Of a DNA stretch of 6,424 nucleotides, positions 1 through 6,217 are shown one piece after another. The stretch is from an uncultured Spirochaetales bacterium. GTDB taxonomy: Bacteria; UBP6; UBA1177. The notes beneath the pieces are model-generated. The model did no database searches. It was not told where the DNA came from and saw nothing but the letters and a program-made list of their open reading frames with translations. Location: NCBI GenBank assembly GCA_902780365.1, contig CACZFE010000200.1, positions 1 to 6,424 of the forward strand. Reading direction: 5' to 3'. A program made the position numbers and the translations under genes. Each line of letters opens with the position of its first letter. Within the stretch, counting starts at the first letter, position 1.

Positions 1-962
1 TTTCTGATTTTGCCGATGTAAAAAAGAAAAGTCTCAAGAAAAAGCGGAATAACGGAAAGCTTCGGCAACTCGGCAAAAAGGGCTACAGCCGTAAAGAGAA
101 GAGACGCAATAAAAACAATCGTATTCAGCAGATTCCAGTCGAAATGCTCCTTCTCGAAACAACGCAGTACAGCCTCTTTCGCAATTTTTGAGAAGAGTCC
201 GTTGGAAAAGAAACCGAATGAATCATCATGCCTGAGATAGTTGTCTACAAGGCGCTCCTCAGCCTCGTTCTTCATCGAAGGAGTATCGACATCCTGCCAG
301 AGATGCCCTGTCATTTCTGCACACGCGAATTTCCTTTCCTGCGCCTGCGCTGCCATGACATCCGAGATTGAAACATCTCCTTTGGTGTCATAGATTTCCT
401 GCAACTTCGGAAAAACAGACGGCTTGCAGAGAAAAAGCCCTGTATCGACTGCATCATAAGAAGGAAGCTCCTTGCCGATTGTCGTAATCTCACCGTTTTC
501 GGTAACAACTTTTGTCGCGTCATCAAGATCGAAAACGCCTTCTATGTTTCTGTCAACCGAAAGAACGACATTGTATTTTTCAAGCTTCGGCTCGGCCTTT
601 TCCAGAAAACCGGCAAAAAAATCGTTTGAAAAAATGTGGTCCGACATCGAAAGCATGAACGGCTCGTCATCAAGGCAACCCTTGGCGCGAAGCAGCGAGA
701 TCCCGTTTTTCTTGTTGTATTCAGTATTTTCGGCAAAGACGACACCCTGAATATTGTTCTTTGCGATATATTCCCTGATCTGGTCACCGCGGTATCCGAC
801 AACAACAACGACCTTTTCGATGCCTACGGACTGCATGAGCGTGATCACGCGCTCGATCAAAGCCATTCCGCCGACCGGCATAAGCGGTTTCGGCTCGTTG
901 CGGCCTTCACTGTTGAGCCTGCTGCCAAGCCCGCTTGCAAGGATAACGCCCTGTTTTATCAT
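1..962 (-). CDS. Inositol-1-phosphate cytidylyltransferase-like nucleotidyltransferase, C-terminal part cut by window edge
   Basis: The visible 320 residues start with a sugar-nucleotidyltransferase fold that probably transfers CMP (or another NMP) to a phosphorylated polyol. Seen: the nucleotide-binding loop ILASGLGSRL (7-16), EPKPLMPVGG with K25 (23-32), SMSDHIF with a likely metal-binding D108 (105-111), DAVDTGLFLC (170-179) and WQDVDTP (222-228). The VDTG and DVDTP motifs, with ATKV and IGKEL between, fit the inositol-1-phosphate cytidylyltransferase (IPCT) group better than LicC-type choline enzymes. IPCT is often fused to a CDP-alcohol phosphotransferase (DIPPS). Here residues 240-320 continue into a basic amphipathic stretch and a hydrophobic segment (about 279-298), in line with such a fusion, but no DxxDG motif is reached before the edge. 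The ATG at 962 follows an AGAGG site (968-972) that overlaps the previous gene's stop. Nucleotidyltransferase is secure; the substrate is inferred. Confidence 0.8.
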   Translation of the reverse strand, partial: MIKQGVILASGLGSRLNSEGRNEPKPLMPVGGMALIERVITLMQSVGIEKVVVVVGYRGDQIREYIAKNNIQGVVFAENTEYNKKNGISLLRAKGCLDDEPFMLSMSDHIFSNDFFAGFLEKAEPKLEKYNVVLSVDRNIEGVFDLDDATKVVTENGEITTIGKELPSYDAVDTGLFLCKPSVFPKLQEIYDTKGDVSISDVMAAQAQERKFACAEMTGHLWQDVDTPSMKNEAEERLVDNYLRHDDSFGFFSNGLFSKIAKEAVLRCFEKEHFDWNLLNTIVFIASLLFTAVALFAELPKLSVIPLFLETFLFYIGKIR

Positions 963-970
963 GTTCGCCT

Positions 971-1660
971 CTAAGCTTTAGGTTGCATATCTTTCGCGAT
1001 TTCCGCTTTTTTCGCCGCAACGTATTCCCTGTATCCGTCAAGGTCGCCTTTGTCGTAGCAGACCGGTGACAGGAATGTGTATACAAGCATATGGAAAAGA
1101 AGGCAGTCAAGGACCCATGGCTCACCGGTAACTGCTGTAGCCACTCCGCTTGCGACAAGCATCAGAACCGCAATACTCATAAAGAATTTAAATCTTCTGT
1201 TGAATTTGCGTCCGTGATGGCTTACGAACGGTCTGAATGAAAGGTTGTTCCAGCCTATCCAGATGAAAAGCGGGATCAGGAAATATTTATAGATTGGAAG
1301 GTCATAGACTTCATTTCTCGCATGTCTTATGCAGCCGAAAACAAGAGGAACCATGCCCATGCAGTAAGCGACAAGTGCGTTGAGAAAGCCGCCGTCAGGA
1401 ACTCTGTAGAAAGCGTATACTACAAAAGCAGGGCATACAGCGTAAGTCACATGGTCCGCGATAAGATCGAGTTCTTTTCCGAATTCATTGCTCATTTTCG
1501 TGAGTCTTGCGACTATACCGTCACAAAAATCAAGAACGTAAGCAGCCATTACCAGATAACAAGCCTGCTGGATATCGCCTTCTATAGCCAGAATAGCAGA
1601 AAGAAAACCGATAGCGACATTGCCCAATGTTACGACATCTTTCAAGTGAATAAGTCCCAT
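971..1660 (-). CDS. CDP-alcohol phosphatidyltransferase (phosphatidylserine-synthase-like)
   Basis: Integral membrane enzyme of 229 residues that should transfer a phosphatidyl or similar group from a CDP-activated donor to an alcohol. The full family signature is present: D44-x2-D47-G48-x2-A51-R52-x8-G61-x3-D65-x3-D69, whose aspartates bind the metal and CDP. The N-terminal LKDVVTLGN and FGKELDLIAD resemble bacterial type II phosphatidylserine synthases, and a conserved-looking IRHAR lies at 111-115. Hydrophobic segments occur near 11-26, 33-46, 72-86, 93-110, 126-140, 160-177 and 183-199. The start is set at 1660 because GGGAGG (1665-1670) sits four bases upstream; an in-frame ATG at 1684 would bury this site in the coding region. 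The next gene begins 8 bases after the stop, so both are probably co-transcribed and may act in one headgroup pathway. Serine, inositol phosphate and other alcohols are all possible acceptors; sequence alone does not decide. Confidence 0.88.
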   Translation of the reverse strand: MGLIHLKDVVTLGNVAIGFLSAILAIEGDIQQACYLVMAAYVLDFCDGIVARLTKMSNEFGKELDLIADHVTYAVCPAFVVYAFYRVPDGGFLNALVAYCMGMVPLVFGCIRHARNEVYDLPIYKYFLIPLFIWIGWNNLSFRPFVSHHGRKFNRRFKFFMSIAVLMLVASGVATAVTGEPWVLDCLLFHMLVYTFLSPVCYDKGDLDGYREYVAAKKAEIAKDMQPKA

Positions 1661-1799
1661 TTTTCCTCCCAAATCAAGAAGCAAAACAAAAAAAACGGCA
1701 TATAATAAGGAAAAATGTCAAAAAATCACTATTTAAAGGAAAACTTTTTGAATTTTTGTGAAAAAAACTGGTGTCTAAGAGAGAGAACTTGCGGAAAAG
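1661..1799 (-). other. AT-rich intergenic gap, possible promoter for the lipid gene pair
   Basis: The only real gap in the window, 139 bases between the lipoprotein stop and the CDP-alcohol transferase start. It is markedly AT-rich with long T runs on the minus strand. A perfect TTGACA lies at 1721-1716 and a TATTAT at 1707-1702, but they are only 8 bases apart and cannot form one sigma-70 promoter; TATTAT has only a poor -35 match (GTGATT or AGTGAT) at the right distance. I see no GC-rich hairpin followed by T's, so no terminator is called. A separate promoter for the downstream pair is plausible from the gap and its composition, but not shown. Confidence 0.4.
1665..1670 (-). promoter_or_regulatory. 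Shine-Dalgarno site deciding the CDP-alcohol transferase start
   Basis: Minus-strand GGGAGG, four bases before the ATG at 1660. It selects that start over an in-frame ATG 24 bases upstream, which has only AT-rich sequence before it. Confidence 0.8.
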
Positions 1800-2774
1800 T
1801 TATTCGCCGCTGCCGCTGCCGGAAGCCGCCGCATTATCTTCCTCTTCTTCAGGAGCTTCAGGAGCCGCTCCCGGACAGCAAGCGTAGTAACCGGTCTCAT
1901 CACTCGAATTTTTCATAGTATTGAAAATCATCTCAACTACACCGGCAGCCGCATATCCAGGAATGTAGCATGAAGTTTCAGACTGGCAGTAAGTCTCGGA
2001 AATGAATCTTTCCCATTCTGTATCGCCTGCATAGCAGTTGAGCATCGAGGAATCCTGACCGTAGAAACAACCGCCAAGCAACGGATCGTTGAAAGCACAC
2101 TGTGCCATAATAGCATCATACTCCTGTTTTGCAGCTGAAACCTTTTTACCGTTGCTATCCGTAGCATCCTGGAAACCGCCTTCGGGAACAAGGTAAACAG
2201 AACCCATCTGAATAGTTGTTCCGAAAGTCGGGATAATATTGAAATTCATCTTGTTTGTCTTGACAGTTGTACCGTCAGCAAGTTTTCCGATGATTCTGAT
2301 TTTTATAACGAGCGGACTTGCGATCCAGTCAATATCGTTGACATGGTCAAGAAGGTTCTTAGCCTGAGCTTCTTCGAAAAGATGAACATAACCCGCAGCC
2401 TGTCCTCCGTCCGGAGTTACAACAATGGCATGAACGGTTTTTCTCGTTTTCTTGTTCCAGAGTTTCTGGTCAAGAGAAAGCTTTCTTCCGTCAGCCTGAG
2501 GTTTCGGATCCCACTCGTATTCTATCTCAGCCTTATCGGCATAGAAATAGTTTGCTTCCGAAGTGGTCAGGTCTGTGCTGCCACCGTCACTTGACGGAAT
2601 GTAGTTCGTCATCTGGCCTTCGGTGTAATAAGTGTCGCCGCCAACTTTGATCGCACAGTCATCGTCAGCAGTAATGGGAACGAATTTTTCAAGGATGACT
2701 CTGTTACGTCTTTCAACGCACGAAACCATCATTAAACAAACAACCATCAGGGTAAGAATGAAAAACTTTCTCAT
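1800..2774 (-). CDS. Cysteine-rich predicted lipoprotein of unknown function
   Basis: I do not recognise this 324-residue protein. It starts with a lipoprotein signal peptide: basic MRK, a hydrophobic core and MVSC, so Cys19 would be lipidated after signal peptidase II cleavage. It would then be anchored to the outer or inner membrane. The mature part has eight further cysteines (40, 226, 236, 247, 263, 269, 299, 300), seven of them in the last 100 residues, which suggests disulfide bonding outside the cytoplasm. The middle (about 75-200) is mixed polar sequence that looks beta-rich. The tail from 303 is low-complexity: Pro/Ala, then EEEE, then GSGSG. Its ATG overlaps the aroB stop (ATGA), and GGAGGA (2781-2786) lies 6 bases upstream inside aroB, so it is translationally coupled to the pil/aro operon. 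A role in the pilus or envelope is only a guess from position. Confidence 0.85.
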   Translation of the reverse strand: MRKFFILTLMVVCLMMVSCVERRNRVILEKFVPITADDDCAIKVGGDTYYTEGQMTNYIPSSDGGSTDLTTSEANYFYADKAEIEYEWDPKPQADGRKLSLDQKLWNKKTRKTVHAIVVTPDGGQAAGYVHLFEEAQAKNLLDHVNDIDWIASPLVIKIRIIGKLADGTTVKTNKMNFNIIPTFGTTIQMGSVYLVPEGGFQDATDSNGKKVSAAKQEYDAIMAQCAFNDPLLGGCFYGQDSSMLNCYAGDTEWERFISETYCQSETSCYIPGYAAAGVVEMIFNTMKNSSDETGYYACCPGAAPEAPEEEEDNAAASGSGSGE

Positions 2775-3730
2775 CTTAATTCCTCCAAATCTCTCAATAT
2801 GTCATTAGAATTCCTGTAAATTATTCCGGGAACCCCCGTTTTTTTCAGGTAAACCATCGAAATTTTGTCCAAATTCCTTTTTTTATCCATCATTATAAAT
2901 TTACGCCATTTTGCTTCAGTCCGATACTTCCGCAAATCGTTTTTTACTCCATGTTTCTGTAATAGATCCTCAAGTTCTTTCACAGGAAAAACCTCTTTTG
3001 CTCCAGCAATCTCAGCCCATTCCTGAACAAGAACCATACCGGCGGCAACAGCCAGACCGTGACGGCTCCCCAGATCACCGGTACGACGCCGTTTGCCGAG
3101 AGCACGCAGGTGAGCATCCAGGCTGAGCAGGGTGCGGAGATCCGCTACACGAGCATCTTCCGAAAGCAGATCCTCTCCATTGCAAACCATTTCCGCAAGC
3201 CTGCCGCCTTTAATCAGCGCCAGTTTGATGATCTCGGCTTTGCCGGATGCGATCTGCTGCTCACTCAGCGTTTTGAAGAAATCTCTCACGATCACGACCT
3301 CGTCCGCCGGATAGAAAGTGCCGACAATGTTTTTCGCCACGAAATTCACCGCCGTTTTTCCGCCTATCACGCTGTCCACAGCCGAAAGCAGCGTCGTCGG
3401 AAGAAGAACAAGCTTCATTCCGCGTTTGTAAACCGATGCCGCAAAAGCCGCAAAATCGGTCGTAGCGCCGCCGCCGACCGCAACAAGAGCCGTTTTACGC
3501 CCGGCATTGAGATCGATCAGCCATTCAAGACAACTTTCGACATGGTTCAAATCCTTCTCTTTTTCCGCATCGACATGAAAGACCCGTTCACCTGGAAGCG
3601 CTTTTTCAACAAAATCCAGAGAACTGTCAATCACAAAACAGCTGTCCTGCCCCAAAGAGGAGACAAAACCGGAAAAAGATTCCGCAAAGCTGACTTTCGT
3701 CGTGTGCGTTAGTGAAAAAGTGAGTTCCAT
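2771..3730 (-). CDS. aroB: 3-dehydroquinate synthase with its central zinc-site segment replaced
   Basis: AroB converts DAHP to 3-dehydroquinate, the second step of the shikimate pathway, in the cytoplasm using NAD and a divalent metal. Seen: VAVGGGATTDFAAF (84-97, the NAD glycine loop), LLPTTLLSAVDSVIGGKTAVN (109-129, conserved core), SGKAEIIK with metal ligand E166, HGLAVAAGM with metal ligand H224 (224-232) and MMDKKR (280-285). Residues 193-223 do not look like AroB: the expected helical region and the GHTxGHAxE motif, which carries another metal-binding histidine, are absent. The protein is 319 residues against roughly 340-370 usually. The reading frame nevertheless stays open. As written the enzyme should be inactive. 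The start at 3730 has GGAGG (3741-3745) 10 bases upstream and overlaps the aroK end by 22 bases. The gene is certainly aroB; whether the break is real or an assembly fault is open. Confidence 0.9.
   Translation of the reverse strand: MELTFSLTHTTKVSFAESFSGFVSSLGQDSCFVIDSSLDFVEKALPGERVFHVDAEKEKDLNHVESCLEWLIDLNAGRKTALVAVGGGATTDFAAFAASVYKRGMKLVLLPTTLLSAVDSVIGGKTAVNFVAKNIVGTFYPADEVVIVRDFFKTLSEQQIASGKAEIIKLALIKGGRLAEMVCNGEDLLSEDARVADLRTLLSLDAHLRALGKRRRTGDLGSRHGLAVAAGMVLVQEWAEIAGAKEVFPVKELEDLLQKHGVKNDLRKYRTEAKWRKFIMMDKKRNLDKISMVYLKKTGVPGIIYRNSNDILRDLEELR
2781..2786 (-). promoter_or_regulatory. Shine-Dalgarno site of the lipoprotein, inside the aroB end
   Basis: Minus-strand GGAGGA, six bases before the lipoprotein ATG. 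It also encodes part of AroB's final LEELR, so the ribosome site is embedded in the upstream gene and supports coupling. Confidence 0.75.
3059..3157 (+). other. GC-rich foreign segment in aroB, CHB_HEX_C-like when read on the plus strand
   Basis: By hand count 64 of these 99 bases are G or C, while nearby aroB sequence (2881-2940) is about 37%. Read on the plus strand from 3059 it encodes APQITGTTPF, then STQVSIQAEQGAEIRYT. This closely resembles the repeat in chitobiase/hexosaminidase C-terminal-like (CHB_HEX_C, Fn3-associated) domains, with P-x-ITGTTPF and GA-x-I-x-YT as hallmarks. Such domains are common in secreted Bacteroidales and Firmicutes proteins. There is no start, no stop and no further domain sequence: at both ends the reading passes straight into the antisense of genuine AroB. 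It is a fragment, not a gene. Edges are accurate to about 10 bases, since recognisable AroB resumes at the HGLAVAAGM codons (3061-3035) and is still visible at NGEDLLSED (about 3181-3155). Confidence 0.7.
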
Positions 3731-4209
3731 ATCTCAAAAACCTCCGGCCAAATTTCACTCAAACCGCGTCCGTCAGTATCGACAACAAACGTTGCCGCCT
3801 TTTCGTAAAGCGGACACCTCAACTTGAAAAGCCTTTCGTAGCCTTTCATTCCGAGCTTTCTGCAAAGCGGCCTTTCCTCGAACCTTCCGGCAAGATTTTC
3901 AAAAGAACTTCTCAAATAAACAAGTTTGAGGGAACTTTCATAAATCTCTTTCCATACGGGATGAGCGAAGTGGACTCCGCCTCCGAAAGCGGCAAAATCG
4001 AAATCCGATTTCAAAACTTTGCTTATAACCGAAGTTTCAAGCGTTCTGAAATCGTCTTCTCTGCCGTCTTCAAGCAGCATGAACGCTTCCGGACTCTGCT
4101 TTTCAATCAGAGAATCGGTATCAACCGTTGTGAAACCGTTCTTTGAAGCAATATCCAAAAGCGAACTTTTTCCGCTTCCCGAAAACCCGATCAGACCGAG
4201 CCGCCTCAT
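3709..4209 (-). CDS. aroK: Shikimate kinase
   Basis: Cytoplasmic 166-residue kinase that transfers phosphate from ATP to the 3-hydroxyl of shikimate. The family motifs are complete and in order: Walker A GFSGSGKS (8-15), the DTD pair binding magnesium and shikimate (30-32), FRTLE with shikimate-binding R55 (54-58), GGG (76-78), the lid motif RPLCR with R113 (113-117) and RCPLYEKAA with R131 (131-139). Length is normal for AroK/AroL. Its ATG overlaps the aroC stop as ATGA, and GGAGA (4217-4221) lies 7 bases upstream inside aroC. Its own end overlaps the aroB start by 22 bases. It is therefore coupled on both sides, with aroC before and aroB after. Confidence 0.95.
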   Translation of the reverse strand: MRRLGLIGFSGSGKSSLLDIASKNGFTTVDTDSLIEKQSPEAFMLLEDGREDDFRTLETSVISKVLKSDFDFAAFGGGVHFAHPVWKEIYESSLKLVYLRSSFENLAGRFEERPLCRKLGMKGYERLFKLRCPLYEKAATFVVDTDGRGLSEIWPEVFEIWNSLFH

Positions 4210-5237
4210 CTCTGTTTCTCCAGATATGCAGCGTAAGCCGATTTTACATCACTCAGACTGTCAGAGCCGAATTTCTCGCAGAAAGCACCTGCAACAACAA
4301 GCATCGCCATGCTTTCGGCAATCACTCCGGCGCGCTCGATGCACCAGAGATCGTTCATTCCGGGCTGACACTTTCCGATTTTGCCGGTAATAGGCGAAAC
4401 CGATTCAACTTCAAAAGGCTGAGTCGGAATAGGCTTAAAATAGAGCATCGCAACCAGAGGCATACCGTTTGAAATACCGCCTTCGATGCCGCCGCATCTG
4501 TTTGTTGCCCGCTCGCCGTGCCTTCCAGTGAAAGCGTCGGCCGCGTTGCTCCCTCTCATCCTGTGAAGTTCCGCATCCCCGAAATAGATCCCTTTCACCG
4601 ACGGAATCGAAATCAATGCCGCCGCGAGCTGAGAATCCAAGTGATCTGACCACTGGACATTTGAACCGAGCCCTGCAGGAATCCCTGAAACTACGACTTT
4701 CAAAACTCCGCCGTAAGTGCCTCCCGCCTTGTCGGCAAGCGCACGCACAGCATCGAAATCGCAGTAAGGAACCCCGCCTATTTCAAGAATTTCGGAAGTT
4801 ACGGAAACATTCATTTCGTTAAGGAACATCCTGCAGAAAGCGCCGGCAGCGACTCTTAAAGCCGTTTCCCGTGCGCTGGAACGTTCCGCACCGACCGAAA
4901 TGTTGCCGTATCCGAATTTCCTGAACGTGCTGTAATCCGCATGTCCCGGTCTCGGAAACCCTTTATCAATTACTCCGTTTTCAATGAGCCCGCTTTCCGC
5001 CGAGTTTTTCAGCAGGAAAGCTATAGGTGCGCCGGTCGTGACATTGGCGGCTACTCCTGAAACGACCCTGACATCGTCTTTTTCGACATCAAGCCTTTCA
5101 GTGCGGCCAAGCCCTGCCCGGCGTCTAGCCAAATCATTCTCAAAAAGAACCTTGTCAAACCTGACACCCGCCGGAAATCCGCTCAGAACGGCGACAAGCT
5201 CCGAACCGTGGGATTCACCGGCAGAAACGAACTGCAT
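4206..5237 (-). CDS. aroC: Chorismate synthase
   Basis: Catalyses the last step to chorismate by anti-1,4 elimination of phosphate from EPSP, using reduced FMN. The 343-residue protein shows SAGESHG near the N-terminus (5-11), LARRRAG (36-42), SGVAANVTTGAPIA (60-73), FPRPGHADY (94-102), the AERSSARETALRVAAGA signature (117-133), RMRGSNAADAF (226-236) and GGIEGGISNGMP (249-260). All conserved blocks are intact. Length is at the short end of the family, and the N-terminus starts a few residues closer to GESHG than in many homologues. The ATG overlaps the pilQ stop by one base (TAATG) with only a weak GAAGAG before it, so translation probably depends on termination of pilQ. The stop overlaps the aroK start. 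Confidence 0.96.
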   Translation of the reverse strand: MQFVSAGESHGSELVAVLSGFPAGVRFDKVLFENDLARRRAGLGRTERLDVEKDDVRVVSGVAANVTTGAPIAFLLKNSAESGLIENGVIDKGFPRPGHADYSTFRKFGYGNISVGAERSSARETALRVAAGAFCRMFLNEMNVSVTSEILEIGGVPYCDFDAVRALADKAGGTYGGVLKVVVSGIPAGLGSNVQWSDHLDSQLAAALISIPSVKGIYFGDAELHRMRGSNAADAFTGRHGERATNRCGGIEGGISNGMPLVAMLYFKPIPTQPFEVESVSPITGKIGKCQPGMNDLWCIERAGVIAESMAMLVVAGAFCEKFGSDSLSDVKSAYAAYLEKQR

Positions 5238-6217
5238 TACTCTTCACTTTGTTTCAGAGGAATCGATGATTTTACCTTATTCATGATTCTGGGAGTAAGG
5301 AAAATCAACAGTTCACTTCTTTCGACTCTGCTTTCCTGTGACTTGAAAAGCCAGCCGAGAACAGGAATGCTTCCCAAAAGCGGAACCTGTCTTTTCGTTT
5401 TGGAAGTAAGGTTGGTGTAAACACCGCCGATAACGACCGTGTCACCGCTCTTTATCAAAATTTCGGTCTTAGCCTCTTTCTTGATGATCGAAGGCTCACC
5501 GAGGTAGTTCGAATTCGACCAGTCGGGTTCACTCTTGTTGATTTCGATGTTCAAAAGGATCGAACCGTCAGCCGTGATGTGCGGCGTGGTCTTGAGGATA
5601 AGGCTGGCATCAACGTATTTCGTCGTTACATCGCCGCCTGTACCTCTTGTCGTGATAGGAATGCTGGTACCTTGCTGGATCATAGCCTCTTTGTTGTCGA
5701 GAGTTGCAACTTTCGGAGAACTTACGATCTTGATTTTACCGTCGGATTCCATGACGTTCAAAGTAAGGTTAAGGTCGTTGATCATGCCGACGCTGCCGAA
5801 CGTGAAGCCAAGTGCGCCTGTCGGATCAGCCGGGCCGGGAACAGCGACATTTGCGCCTACACCGAGGTTGTACGGGAAAATCGCGTTGGTCGGGTGACCG
5901 TTGGCATCGGTATAAGTATGGTTCGTTCCCCACTGGATACCGAGACCGAGAGCAGCCGTAGAAGTAGCTTCGACGATCCTTGCTTCGATAAGTACCTGAG
6001 GTGTCTGCGTATCAAGGTAATCAACCAACTGTTCCGATTTATCAAGAATCTCCTCTACATCCTTTACGATGAGGACATTGGTTCTCTGGTCATAGCTTAC
6101 TGTACCTCTGTCGGTAAGGAGCTCTTTGATCTGAGGAACAAGTTTGTCTGCCATAGCGTAGTTTACAGGAACAAGTCTTACTTTTACAGGTTCCAGTTTT
6201 TTCTGCGCGTTCTTCAC
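5237..6217 (-). CDS. pilQ: Type IV pilus secretin PilQ, C-terminal half only
   Basis: PilQ forms the outer-membrane ring through which type IV pili pass. The visible 326 residues hold one short secretin N-domain (about 11-68, with VRLVPVNYAMADKLVPQI and TNVLIVKD) and then the secretin core. The core has QVLIEARIVEA (74-84), GALGFTFGSVG (134-144), IVSSPKVATLDN (164-175), TPHITADGSI (211-220), SGDTVVIGGV (257-266) and the hallmark VPLLGSIPVLGWLFK with LLIFLTPRI (278-311). PilQ proteins are usually 500-900 residues, so the AMIN and upstream N-domains are missing. The GTG at 6217 is the first possible start, but it has no well-placed ribosome site and an in-frame TAG lies 9 bases upstream within DUF4391-like sequence. 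It is therefore a junction artefact or truncation rather than a natural start. Position upstream of aroC-aroK-aroB supports PilQ over a type II secretion secretin. Confidence 0.88.
   Translation of the reverse strand: MKNAQKKLEPVKVRLVPVNYAMADKLVPQIKELLTDRGTVSYDQRTNVLIVKDVEEILDKSEQLVDYLDTQTPQVLIEARIVEATSTAALGLGIQWGTNHTYTDANGHPTNAIFPYNLGVGANVAVPGPADPTGALGFTFGSVGMINDLNLTLNVMESDGKIKIVSSPKVATLDNKEAMIQQGTSIPITTRGTGGDVTTKYVDASLILKTTPHITADGSILLNIEINKSEPDWSNSNYLGEPSIIKKEAKTEILIKSGDTVVIGGVYTNLTSKTKRQVPLLGSIPVLGWLFKSQESRVERSELLIFLTPRIMNKVKSSIPLKQSEE

Noticed and set aside
636..974. Plus-strand open frame opposite the nucleotidyltransferase
   Set aside because: The minus strand has all nucleotidyltransferase motifs here; the plus frame is a shadow.
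1661..1684. Upstream ATG at 1684 as start of the CDP-alcohol transferase
   Set aside because: The strong GGGAGG site lies downstream of it, correctly spaced for the ATG at 1660, and homologues begin near MGLIHLKD.
1740..1799. T run after the lipoprotein stop as a rho-independent terminator
   Set aside because: There is a T7 tract but no stable GC-rich stem before it on the minus strand.
1971..2191. Alternative minus-strand frame inside the lipoprotein gene
   Set aside because: It overlaps entirely with the lipoprotein frame, which has a signal peptide and a strong ribosome site; the other frame has neither.
3059..3712. Long plus-strand open frame starting in the CHB_HEX_C-like segment
   Set aside because: Past about 3157 it is simply the antisense of aroB, with no recognisable protein; only the first third of a repeat looks real, so it is not a gene.
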